Part shown: positions 1 to 5,199 of the stretch, in pieces
How positions within the stretch are numbered: the stretch's first letter is position 1
Layout: every line of letters starts with the position of its first letter
NCBI GenBank assembly: GCA_007132395.1
Contig: SLOR01000157.1
Location: 1 to 5,199 of the forward strand
Direction: 5' to 3'
Origin: Bacteroidales bacterium
GTDB lineage: Bacteria; Bacteroidota; Bacteroidia; Bacteroidales; UBA7960
Length of the DNA: 5,199 nucleotides
Program-made: the position numbers and the translations under genes
The notes under the pieces: generated by a model
The model's database searches: none
What the model was told of the DNA's origin: nothing
What the model saw: the letters and a program-made list of their open reading frames with translations, nothing else

Positions 1-857
1 ACCTTGAAAGTCTTCAGATGGAAGAGGATTTGCAGGAATATACAGAACGGCACGCGGAAATGATCAGTCTGTTTCCCAAGATGGAGCATGCAGGCCCACA
101 GGAACACCTTGCCAAACTTGCCAAAGTAAAAGCTTCCCTGGGCATCCCGGTAATAGGAAGCCTCAACTGCGTAAACCACTCCACATGGGTGCAGTACGCC
201 AAAGAAATTGAAAGTGCCGGGGCCGATGCTCTTGAGCTGAATTTTTATGCCAATCCCAGGGATAAAAATCAAAGTGCCGAATCCATTGAAAAAGAGCAGC
301 TGGAAATCCTGAAAGAGGTTAAGTCAAGTGCAAAAATCCCGGTAAGTGTGAAGCTGAGTTCTTTCTATACCAATCCATTGCAGATTGTCAGTCAGATGGA
401 TAAAGCGGGTGTGGAAGGTTTCGTGTTGTTTAACCGACTCTTCCAGCCTGATATTGATCCGGGCGAACAAAACATGTATTCTCCCTTTAACCTCTCGCAA
501 GTAGGTGATTACAGGCTCCCGCTCAGATATGCCGGTTTGCTGTACAAGCAGATAAACGGAGATATCTGCAGCAATACAGGAATTTTTACCGGTGACGACA
601 TGATAAAGGTGATACTGGCCGGTGCCCAGGTAGGGCAGGTGGTAAGCACTATATATAAAAACAAAATTCCTCACATTACTTCTATCCTTAATGAAATTGA
701 ACAATGGATGGAGAGTAACAACTATAATTCTATTGAGGAGTTCAGAGGCAAGCTTGCCAAAGTTAACGCCAAAGATCCCTATGCTTATCGCAGAGCACAG
801 TATGTTGATTTACTTATGAAGCCCGTGGATGTTATGAAAAGATACCCGCAGGTTTAG
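1..857 (+). CDS. Dihydroorotate dehydrogenase-like flavoprotein, 5'-truncated by the window edge
   Basis: The frame is open from the first bases (first whole codon at 3) and stops with TAG at 855-857. About 285 residues are visible. The family is usually about 325-330 residues, and the N-terminal strand and glycine-rich FMN-side loops are missing, so the gene starts upstream and the ATG at 18 is internal. Numbering from that Met, recognisable PyrD-type TIM-barrel pieces are IPVIGSLNC (43-51), GADALELNFYANP (68-80), IPVSVKLS (107-114), GVEGFVLFNR (131-140) and a C-terminal phosphate-binding stretch around 188-213 (IFTGDDMIK then AGAQVGQVVS). Known: PyrD oxidises dihydroorotate to orotate with FMN, and class 1 enzymes use a Cys in the motif LELNxSCPN. 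Here that position is Ala78, so true PyrD activity is doubtful. It matches the 'DHOD-like' subgroup, remembered as keeping the FMN site but lacking catalytic residues. Function unknown; probably a cytoplasmic flavoprotein. It is followed by a strong terminator. Family assignment is sure, substrate is not. Confidence 0.87.
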   Translation, partial: LESLQMEEDLQEYTERHAEMISLFPKMEHAGPQEHLAKLAKVKASLGIPVIGSLNCVNHSTWVQYAKEIESAGADALELNFYANPRDKNQSAESIEKEQLEILKEVKSSAKIPVSVKLSSFYTNPLQIVSQMDKAGVEGFVLFNRLFQPDIDPGEQNMYSPFNLSQVGDYRLPLRYAGLLYKQINGDICSNTGIFTGDDMIKVILAGAQVGQVVSTIYKNKIPHITSILNEIEQWMESNNYNSIEEFRGKLAKVNAKDPYAYRRAQYVDLLMKPVDVMKRYPQV

Positions 858-881
858 CACATAATAGCATTATACTTAAGC

Positions 882-920
882 AAAAGCCGCCGTTTGAAAT
901 ATTTCAACGGCGGCTTTTTT
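882..920. terminator. Intrinsic terminator, probably bidirectional, between convergent genes
   Basis: A nine-pair GC-rich stem (886-894 with 906-914, GCCGCCGTT/AACGGCGGC) is extended past one bulged T (895) by three more pairs (896-898 with 903-905), closing a four-base loop at 899-902. It is followed on the + strand by six T (915-920) and lies 25 bases after the stop of the DHOD-like gene. On the - strand the same stem is followed by four T (complement of 882-885), so it can also end sppA transcripts arriving from 1002, although 80 bases separate it from that stop. The fold is read directly from the sequence; two-way use is inferred. Confidence 0.88.
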
Positions 921-1001
921 GTTAAAGGATTATTTCACTGTCAAAAGCAATTATTGTCCCTTTTACGTTAGCAAAAAAGCAAGGTGCCTTTGAAGGATGT
1001 A

Positions 1002-2765
1002 TTAATCTATAGAAACATCGTAAGGAATTCTCATAAGGATTCCTGTGTTTTCGGTGGCTTGTTGCATTTTTTCATACACGGAGTATGACTCTCCCAGTCT
1101 TGAGCGCAAGAAGCGAGCTTCCATCCCTCCAAAACCTTCTCTAAGCATTGTCATCAGGTCTTTTTGTTCTGGGTATTCAACAATCCTGTAGTTTTCTATT
1201 TCTGCCATTTCAGCAGCCTGTTCAATGGCATAGTTGATGCCTCCGAAATCGTCAATCAAACCCACTCTTTTGGCATCTACGCCACTCCATATTCTTCCCT
1301 GGGCAATACTGTCCACCCTTGCCACGGGCAGGTTACGGCCTTCGGCCACATGATGGATAAAGGTTTCGTATACTCTTTCTATTTCTGATTGAATGATTTC
1401 TCTTTCTACTCTGTTCAGGGGGCGCGAAACACTTCCCAGGTCGGCAAGAGTATTGGTTTTCACATTGTCGAATGTAATTCCCAGCTTGTCATTAAAGAAT
1501 TCCTGCATATTGGGTATCATACCGAAAACGCCAATTGATCCTGTGAGGGTATTGGGGTTAGCAATGATTTTGTCGGCATAGCAGGCCACATAGTAACCTC
1601 CGCTTGCCGCCACATCGCCCATGCTAACGATAAAGGGCTTCTCTTCGGCTGCCAGCATAGCTTCTCTGAGCATGATTTCCGATGCCAGGGCACTACCTCC
1701 GCCTGAATTGACCCTGAAAACGATAGCTTTTACAGTAGTATCCATACGGGCTTTACGCAATGCTTCTGCAATGCGATCACCTCCCATGTTGCCTTCGCCG
1801 CCTTCACCCATAATAATATTACCCGTGCCATATACAACGGCAATCTTATCGCGTGTGCGGGTGGGTATCATGCTTTTGGGTAGGGGAGCATTATTGTAGC
1901 GGGCAAGTTGCACCAGGTTTACTTTTTTATCCTTTTCTATTTCCAGCTTTTCCCTGAAAATGTCCATTACTTCATCCCTGTATACAATACCGTCAATCAT
2001 ACCTGCCTGCAGGGCTCCCTCGGGACTGCGCGTTTCAAACGTATTGGCAATATCGCTCAACTGGTTGATGGAAAGTTGGCGCTGATCCCCGATGTCTTTA
2101 AGGGCTGTATTCCAGATAGAGCTAATATAATCCTGCAACTGTTCCCTGTTTTCGGGGCTGAGCTTTTCGAGGAACAGGGGCTCTCCGGCACTTTTGAATT
2201 TTCCGTGTCGAATCAGCTGAGGCTCAATGCCAATTTTTTCAAGCATATTTTTCAGGAACATTACTTCAGCATTCAGTCCGCGGAAATCAACACCTCCCTC
2301 GGGGTTGATATAAATTTCATCTGCTACGGTGGCCAGGTAATAGGCTCCCTGAGTCATTACGTCGCCATAGGCTACAATAAACTTTCCTGATTCTTTAAAG
2401 TCCAGCAGCAATTCGCGAACTTCCCTGATGGTGCTCCATCCGGTTTGCGTCATGCTCAGGTCAAGGAAGATACCGGAAACATTCTCATCTTCTTTAGCTT
2501 TACGTATGTTGCGTGTCAGCTCATTGAGTCCCACGGGCTTCATAGAGGCGAAAGTAAAAAAGTCGAATCCATCCAGTGGGTTATCACTGCTGCGATCTAC
2601 AATAGGCGTGTTGAGCTTTAGATGGAGCAGCGATTGGGGAGCCACCTCAACAGGGTCTTTCTTGCCGATGGATGCAATAATGCCAATGAAAATGAAAACA
2701 AAAAGCAAAAATGTAAGGAAAAATCCCAGCATTGATGCGAAAAGAAATTTAAAAAACTGTTTCAT
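1002..2765 (-). CDS. sppA: Signal peptide peptidase SppA, 67K type (S49 family serine protease)
   Basis: A 587-residue membrane-anchored protease that degrades signal peptides left in the membrane after secretion. The start chosen is the ATG at 2765-2763, giving MKQFFKF followed by one hydrophobic segment (about residues 8-33) and KK, a typical uncleaved N-terminal anchor. The frame can be extended eight codons to a GTG at 2789, but the family starts at the MKQFF-type sequence. Two tandem S49 domains are visible, about 78-265 and 307-520, as expected for the long SppA. The Ser/Lys dyad is present: Lys191 in the N-terminal domain (FKSAGEP) and Ser388 in the C-terminal domain (DVAASGGYY), 197 residues apart, close to the 200 between K209 and S409 in E. 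coli. RVNSGGGSALASE (351-363) corresponds to the E. coli DSPGGS region, and NPNTLTGSIGVFGM follows the serine. Length and motifs are complete, with no sign of damage. It is transcribed alone, convergent with the DHOD-like gene and divergent from folK. Confidence 0.96.
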   Translation of the reverse strand: MKQFFKFLFASMLGFFLTFLLFVFIFIGIIASIGKKDPVEVAPQSLLHLKLNTPIVDRSSDNPLDGFDFFTFASMKPVGLNELTRNIRKAKEDENVSGIFLDLSMTQTGWSTIREVRELLLDFKESGKFIVAYGDVMTQGAYYLATVADEIYINPEGGVDFRGLNAEVMFLKNMLEKIGIEPQLIRHGKFKSAGEPLFLEKLSPENREQLQDYISSIWNTALKDIGDQRQLSINQLSDIANTFETRSPEGALQAGMIDGIVYRDEVMDIFREKLEIEKDKKVNLVQLARYNNAPLPKSMIPTRTRDKIAVVYGTGNIIMGEGGEGNMGGDRIAEALRKARMDTTVKAIVFRVNSGGGSALASEIMLREAMLAAEEKPFIVSMGDVAASGGYYVACYADKIIANPNTLTGSIGVFGMIPNMQEFFNDKLGITFDNVKTNTLADLGSVSRPLNRVEREIIQSEIERVYETFIHHVAEGRNLPVARVDSIAQGRIWSGVDAKRVGLIDDFGGINYAIEQAAEMAEIENYRIVEYPEQKDLMTMLREGFGGMEARFLRSRLGESYSVYEKMQQATENTGILMRIPYDVSID

Positions 2766-3170
2766 AGTTAGTTGAGTTTTAAGGTTCACAGAAATCGCAG
2801 AGTTTTATCCGGCAGGGATTATGGCCGGAAAGGGAAGTGTACTAACTGCGGTTCTCTTTTAAAGTTAGCGTATTTATTGAAAAATGATTTGCATTTAAAT
2901 TTTATGAAGATTCCCGTTTTGTGTTTTATAAATCATTAGACGAACACTTTTCTTACTTATTACACATTCCGCTAAAAAACCTTACAGCAGGCAATTTGTT
3001 TAAAGGAGGCTTTGTAATGTGCTATTATTTATGCAAATAGCCAATGGGAGTTTCGCAGCACAATAGTTGCAGAGAATGGCAAAATGTTAATAAAAGCCTT
3101 ATTTAGTTTTTGCGGAACCATTTTTTTTGTGGAATTTTGCGCCACTATTTAATTCCAGAACAAATCGACG
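2766..3170. other. Divergent intergenic spacer between sppA and folK
   Basis: 405 AT-rich bases without a convincing gene. What it holds: a small inverted repeat TCCGGC/GCCGGA (2808-2813 and 2824-2829, ten-base loop) that would lie in the sppA 5' leader; a weak - strand -7 candidate reading TAACTTTA (2867-2860) with no good -33 partner; a short inverted repeat GCTATT/AATAGC (3021-3026 and 3036-3041); and a seven-codon ATG frame at 3017-3040 behind AGGAGG (3004-3009), probably chance. The only persuasive promoter is the folK one at its right end. No RNA family was recognised. Confidence 0.6.
3107..3139 (+). promoter_or_regulatory. Probable folK promoter (Bacteroidota -33/-7 type)
   Basis: TTTTTG (3107-3112) is followed after exactly 19 bases by GAATTTTG (3132-3139), which matches the -7 consensus TAnnTTTG at all but its first base. 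Transcription would begin a few bases later, leaving a 5' leader of roughly 25 bases before the folK GTG. Spacing and position fit well. The surroundings are T-rich, so a chance match is possible. Confidence 0.45.
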
Positions 3171-3668
3171 GTGAATAATCTTGTTTATCTTTTACTGGGT
3201 GGGAATCAGGGAGATGTGAGGAGCATTTTCGCCACGGCTCGTGAACAGTTCGTTTTACAACTGGGGCGTGAAGTAAGTGCCTCTGCCCTCTATCAAACCG
3301 AACCCTGGGGGTTTACTGCCGACAAACCTTTTCTTAATCAGGTAGTCCTGCTGGAAACACTGATTGCTCCCGGGCCGTTGCTGGAAAAGGTATTGCAGAT
3401 AGAGAAAGATCTGGGCCGTTTAAGGGTAGAGGGTGTGCAGGGATATGTCTCGCGGCCTGTTGATATTGACATATTGTTTTATAATGATGATGTTATAAGC
3501 AGTAAAGAGCTTACAGTGCCTCATCCCCGATTGCATCAACGGAATTTTACATTGTTCCCCCTCAATGATATTGCGCCTGAATTATTGCATCCCGTGCTGC
3601 ATAAAACCATTTCAGAACTGAAACTGACTTGCGAGGATACTTTAAAAGTGGAATTACTTCCGGAGTAA
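3171..3668 (+). CDS. folK: 2-amino-4-hydroxy-6-hydroxymethyldihydropteridine pyrophosphokinase (HPPK)
   Basis: A 165-residue cytoplasmic enzyme that transfers pyrophosphate from ATP to 6-hydroxymethyl-7,8-dihydropterin, the step before dihydropteroate synthase in folate synthesis. The length is normal for a single-domain HPPK. Visible landmarks: N-terminal YLLLGGNQGD (6-15); YQTEPWGF (41-48) and FLNQVV (54-59) in the pterin pocket; LGRLR (81-85) and R95 in the region of the E. coli catalytic-loop arginines; the magnesium-binding pair D98 and D100 in RPVDIDILF; and VPHPRLHQRNFTLFPL (116-131), the usual C-terminal core. The residues just before R95 (GYVS) depart from the classical RWGP form, and the loop is two residues longer than in E. 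coli; this seems common in Bacteroidota. Start: GTG at 3171, because no ATG lies between the upstream in-frame TAA (3150-3152) and the conserved strand, and GTG places MNNLVYLLLGG where the family begins. First gene of a likely two-gene unit. Confidence 0.95.
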   Translation: MNNLVYLLLGGNQGDVRSIFATAREQFVLQLGREVSASALYQTEPWGFTADKPFLNQVVLLETLIAPGPLLEKVLQIEKDLGRLRVEGVQGYVSRPVDIDILFYNDDVISSKELTVPHPRLHQRNFTLFPLNDIAPELLHPVLHKTISELKLTCEDTLKVELLPE

Positions 3669-3738
3669 ATATTTGGGAAAAACGGCTGCCCTCATAATTA
3701 ACAGCATGATTGCCCGTGATTAAAGAAAAGAATTTCTG

Positions 3739-4377
3739 ATGATACATAATTATATAGCCATAGAAGGAAATATCGGAGCGGGGAAAACTACCCTTGCAGG
3801 CATGATTGCAGAACAATTCAATGGCAAACTGATTCTTGAGCAATTTGACGACAATCCCTTCCTGGCCAAATTTTACGAAAATGCCGAAAGATATGCCTTC
3901 CCGCTGGAGTTATCCTTTCTGGCAGAACGCTTTCAGCAGCTGAAGACAGAACTGGCAAGCCAGGAGCTCTTTCGCAGTTTTACCATATCTGACTACTTTC
4001 TCAACAAATCTGTCATATTTGCACGTAAAACACTCAACGAAGATGAATACCAGCTTTTTTTTCGCCTGTTCAATATAATGAATGCCAATATTCCCCGGCC
4101 CGACCTGCTGGTGCATTTATATGTAAAAACAGAAAGACTTCAGAGCAATATTAAAAAGCGCGGACGTTCTTACGAGCAAAAGATTCCCGATGAATACCTT
4201 GAGAATATCCAGTCCAGCTATTTTGAGTTTATTAAACAGCAGCAAAACCTGCGCGTATTGCTTTTGGATATCAATTCCATTGATTTTGTGCAGAACCCCG
4301 AAGATTATAAACTGATTGTTGATGCCATCAACAAAGAGTACCCCATCGGAATTACCACAGTTGTGCTGGAGAATTAA
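3739..4377 (+). CDS. Deoxynucleoside kinase (dNK / deoxyadenosine-deoxyguanosine kinase family)
   Basis: A 212-residue cytoplasmic salvage enzyme expected to phosphorylate deoxynucleosides to 5'-monophosphates using ATP. The P-loop GNIGAGKTT occupies residues 10-18 directly after the first strand (YIAIEG). E34 in LEQFDDNPFL (32-42) is in the place of the catalytic glutamate, and the NPFL..FY pattern is typical. TISDYFLNKSVIFA (82-95) is the segment corresponding to the DR(S/T) motif of animal and Mycoplasma dNKs, here with D85-Y86. The basic lid is KKRGRSYE (139-146), followed by IPDEYLENI. Length is normal and the gene is intact. The start ATG follows an in-frame-stop-rich spacer and puts the P-loop strand at the usual distance. 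It lies 70 bases after folK on the same strand with no clear terminator or promoter between, so cotranscription is likely. Whether purine or pyrimidine deoxynucleosides are preferred cannot be read from the sequence; the form resembles the dAdo/dGuo kinases common in Bacteroidota. Confidence 0.9.
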   Translation: MIHNYIAIEGNIGAGKTTLAGMIAEQFNGKLILEQFDDNPFLAKFYENAERYAFPLELSFLAERFQQLKTELASQELFRSFTISDYFLNKSVIFARKTLNEDEYQLFFRLFNIMNANIPRPDLLVHLYVKTERLQSNIKKRGRSYEQKIPDEYLENIQSSYFEFIKQQQNLRVLLLDINSIDFVQNPEDYKLIVDAINKEYPIGITTVVLEN

Positions 4378-4378
4378 A

Positions 4379-4461
4379 GAGGTGAATTCCCGCCAACCCT
4401 TATTTGACAATCAATCGCTTAGGAATTATTTTCAAAAAACTTCACCTCAGGGGTTGTCAAA
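4379..4461. repeat. Two interlocking 8-bp inverted repeats at the kinase 3' end / P1
   Basis: GAGGTGAA (4379-4386) is the exact reverse complement of TTCACCTC (4441-4448), and TTTGACAA (4403-4410) of TTGTCAAA (4454-4461). The arms alternate (A, B, A', B'), so in RNA they could form a pseudoknot or two exclusive hairpins; as DNA the last arm overlaps the P1 -33 element. No T-run follows that would make a classical terminator. The repeats are plain in the sequence; a role is only inferred. Confidence 0.4.
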
Positions 4462-4483
4462 AACAAAAATCCCTCTACCTTTG
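4454..4483 (+). promoter_or_regulatory. rRNA promoter P1 (TTG-N19-TACCTTTG)
   Basis: The -33 TTG is at 4454-4456 and the -7 TACCTTTG at 4476-4483, with a 19-base spacer. This is a full match to the Bacteroidota consensus TAnnTTTG. The following bases through 4496 are identical to those at P2. It is the promoter furthest from 16S, about 600 bases upstream, and begins only 77 bases after the kinase stop codon. Confidence 0.78.
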
Positions 4484-4582
4484 CAGTCCGCAAAACGGGA
4501 ATCCCCGGCAGTGGAGAAACGCTGATTGACATACTGCCACAGGGTAACGCCGGAGAGGAATTAGAAAAATGCAATAACATGC

Positions 4583-4595
4583 AGTTCTTTTCCAG
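4583..4595 (+). promoter_or_regulatory. boxA-like element downstream of P1
   Basis: AGTTCTTTTCCAG matches the promoter-proximal 16S boxA (4947-4959) at 11 of 13 positions and begins 100 bases after the P1 -7 element. The pattern is seen directly; action as an antitermination site is inferred from the position of the third copy in the 16S leader. Confidence 0.4.
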
Positions 4596-4634
4596 GCACT
4601 TGCAAGAAAGCTTTTAAAAAAGCAAAAAAAAGTC

Positions 4635-4663
4635 TTGCAAAGTCAAAAAAGTGCTTACCTTTG
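4635..4663 (+). promoter_or_regulatory. rRNA promoter P2 (TTG-N18-TACCTTTG)
   Basis: The -33 TTG is at 4635-4637 and the -7 TACCTTTG at 4656-4663, with an 18-base spacer. It is preceded by A-tracts (4613-4634) that could act as an UP element. Positions 4656-4676 are identical to P1 4476-4496, covering the -7 box and the likely initiation region. Confidence 0.8.
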
Positions 4664-4706
4664 CAGTCCGCAAAACAGAGGGGTGACCTTCTGAGAAAAG
4701 CGAAAG

Positions 4707-4719
4707 AGTTCTTAAACAG
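4707..4719 (+). promoter_or_regulatory. boxA-like element downstream of P2
   Basis: AGTTCTTAAACAG matches the 16S boxA copy at 11 of 13 positions and begins 44 bases after the P2 -7 element. The bases after it (ATAAAGA, then AAGCCAG) loosely resemble those after the third copy (ATAAAGA, then AAGCGAG), suggesting a duplicated leader. Confidence 0.4.
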
Positions 4720-4858
4720 ATTGTGTGAAATAAAGAAGACAGTAAGCCAGGAGTTTTTAGTTGAAAAAGATAGAGAAAAGAGGGAAAAGACAAAAACACT
4801 GCATAACCAACTGACTTACAACGGCAACGACAAAAATTAAATTTTTTCAAAAAAATTC

Positions 4859-4888
4859 TTGTCAAAATCAAAAACCTTCTTACCTTTG
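4859..4888 (+). promoter_or_regulatory. rRNA promoter P3, proximal to 16S (TTG-N19-TACCTTTG)
   Basis: The -33 TTG is at 4859-4861 and the -7 TACCTTTG at 4881-4888, with a 19-base spacer. A strongly A/T-rich stretch (4831-4858) sits directly upstream and could serve as an UP element. It shares TACCTTTGCA and the following TCC with P1 and P2, but its downstream bases differ. Position, about 190 bases before the mature 16S end, makes it the most typical rRNA promoter of the three. Confidence 0.85.
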
Positions 4889-4946
4889 CACTCCCAAACG
4901 AAACAAACATTATTCATCGGAATAATGCTAACAATACAGAACAAAT

Positions 4947-4959
4947 AGTTCTTTGACAG
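4947..4959 (+). promoter_or_regulatory. boxA antitermination site in the 16S leader
   Basis: AGTTCTTTGACAG closely resembles bacterial rRNA boxA sequences (E. coli form TGCTCTTTAACA) and lies in the 16S leader about 130 bases before the mature end, where NusB/NusE load onto the nascent RNA to prevent premature termination. The TTGACA inside it (4953-4958) should not be taken for a sigma-70 -35 box. Confidence 0.7.
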
Positions 4960-5078
4960 AATTTGATAAAGACAAACAAAGCAAGCGAGTACCCGGCAAT
5001 TCTCTTTTGAGAGGAAAGTCGAAGAATAACAAAGAGTCAGGTAATATTTAGACATATTAACAGTATTAAACTTTTTCA

Positions 5079-5199
<121 letters not shown>

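Larger units (their letters stand above)
4378..5078 (+). other. rRNA operon upstream control region and 16S leader (non-coding)
   Basis: About 700 bases between the kinase gene and 16S without a credible protein gene. It holds three tandem promoters (P1, P2, P3; listed separately), three boxA-like elements, A/T tracts just upstream of the P2 and P3 -33 hexamers (4613-4634 and 4831-4858) resembling UP elements, interlocking inverted repeats before P1, and a small hairpin (5000-5005 with 5010-5015, TTTG loop) in the leader after boxA. The open frames on both strands here overlap promoters or the 16S gene and show no protein-like composition. A P1 transcript would carry a leader near 590 bases; a P3 transcript, near 185. 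Confidence 0.8.

Noticed and set aside
971..990. Possible - strand terminator of sppA (six T after a short AAGG/CCTT repeat)
   Set aside because: The stem would have three or four pairs around an overly tight loop; the 882-920 hairpin is far better.
1908..2390. Plus-strand open frame of 160 codons inside sppA
   Set aside because: It is antisense to the well-supported S49 protease coding sequence and has no recognisable protein features.
2766..2789. Eight-codon N-terminal extension of sppA to a GTG start
   Set aside because: The ATG at 2765 begins the family-typical MKQFFKF anchor, and the extension adds a polar stretch ahead of the membrane segment with no support.
4507..4553. Hairpins in the P1 leader (GGCAGT/ACTGCC and CCGGC/GCCGG)
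   Set aside because: The two pairings share bases and have long loops; not enough to call a riboswitch or terminator.
4614..4910. Minus-strand open frame of 98 codons across P2 and P3
   Set aside because: Its Phe/Leu/Ser-rich translation is simply the complement of A-rich promoter DNA, with no recognisable domain.
4953..4958. TTGACA resembling a sigma-70 -35 box
   Set aside because: It is part of the boxA-type AGTTCTTTGACAG element, and no correctly spaced -10 or Bacteroidota -7 box follows.

Overview
The window looks like chromosomal DNA of a member of the phylum Bacteroidota. Three lines of evidence agree: the start of a 16S rRNA gene with Bacteroidota-like 5' sequence, promoters of the TTG-N18/19-TAnnTTTG type used by the phylum's primary sigma factor, and housekeeping proteins whose closest remembered relatives are Bacteroidota forms. 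Start codons are not preceded by Shine-Dalgarno sequences, as is usual there. An order cannot be fixed from about 120 bases of 16S; Bacteroidales/Marinilabiliales is a guess.

Layout. Bases 1-857 (+) hold the 3' part of a dihydroorotate-dehydrogenase-like flavoprotein gene, cut by the window edge. A strong hairpin terminator (882-920) lies between it and the convergent gene sppA (1002-2765, -), a 67K-type membrane-anchored S49 signal peptide peptidase. A 405-base divergent spacer (2766-3170) follows; it has a plausible folK promoter and no convincing gene. Then come folK (3171-3668, +, GTG start) and a deoxynucleoside kinase gene (3739-4377, +), 70 bases apart and probably cotranscribed. The last 700 bases before the 16S gene (4378-5078) are non-coding and form an elaborate rRNA promoter/leader region. 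The 16S rRNA gene begins near 5079 and runs off the window.

How the parts relate. FolK makes 6-hydroxymethyl-dihydropterin pyrophosphate for folate synthesis, and the neighbouring kinase salvages deoxynucleosides into dNMPs. Both feed nucleotide/one-carbon supply, but the pairing may simply be conserved housekeeping order. SppA is an envelope protease with no obvious link to them. The DHOD-like protein keeps the TIM-barrel character of PyrD but has alanine where class 1 enzymes carry the catalytic cysteine.

Most notable is the rRNA upstream region. It has three tandem promoters with the same TACCTTTGCA core, each followed 44-100 bases later by one copy of a 13-base element AGTTCTTnnnCAG, the last of which is the expected boxA-type antitermination site. 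The upstream two modules look like duplicated and partly decayed versions of the promoter-plus-leader unit, or like a deliberately stacked set of antiterminated promoters. I saw no mobile element, CRISPR array, tRNA or evidence of an undescribed multi-gene system.
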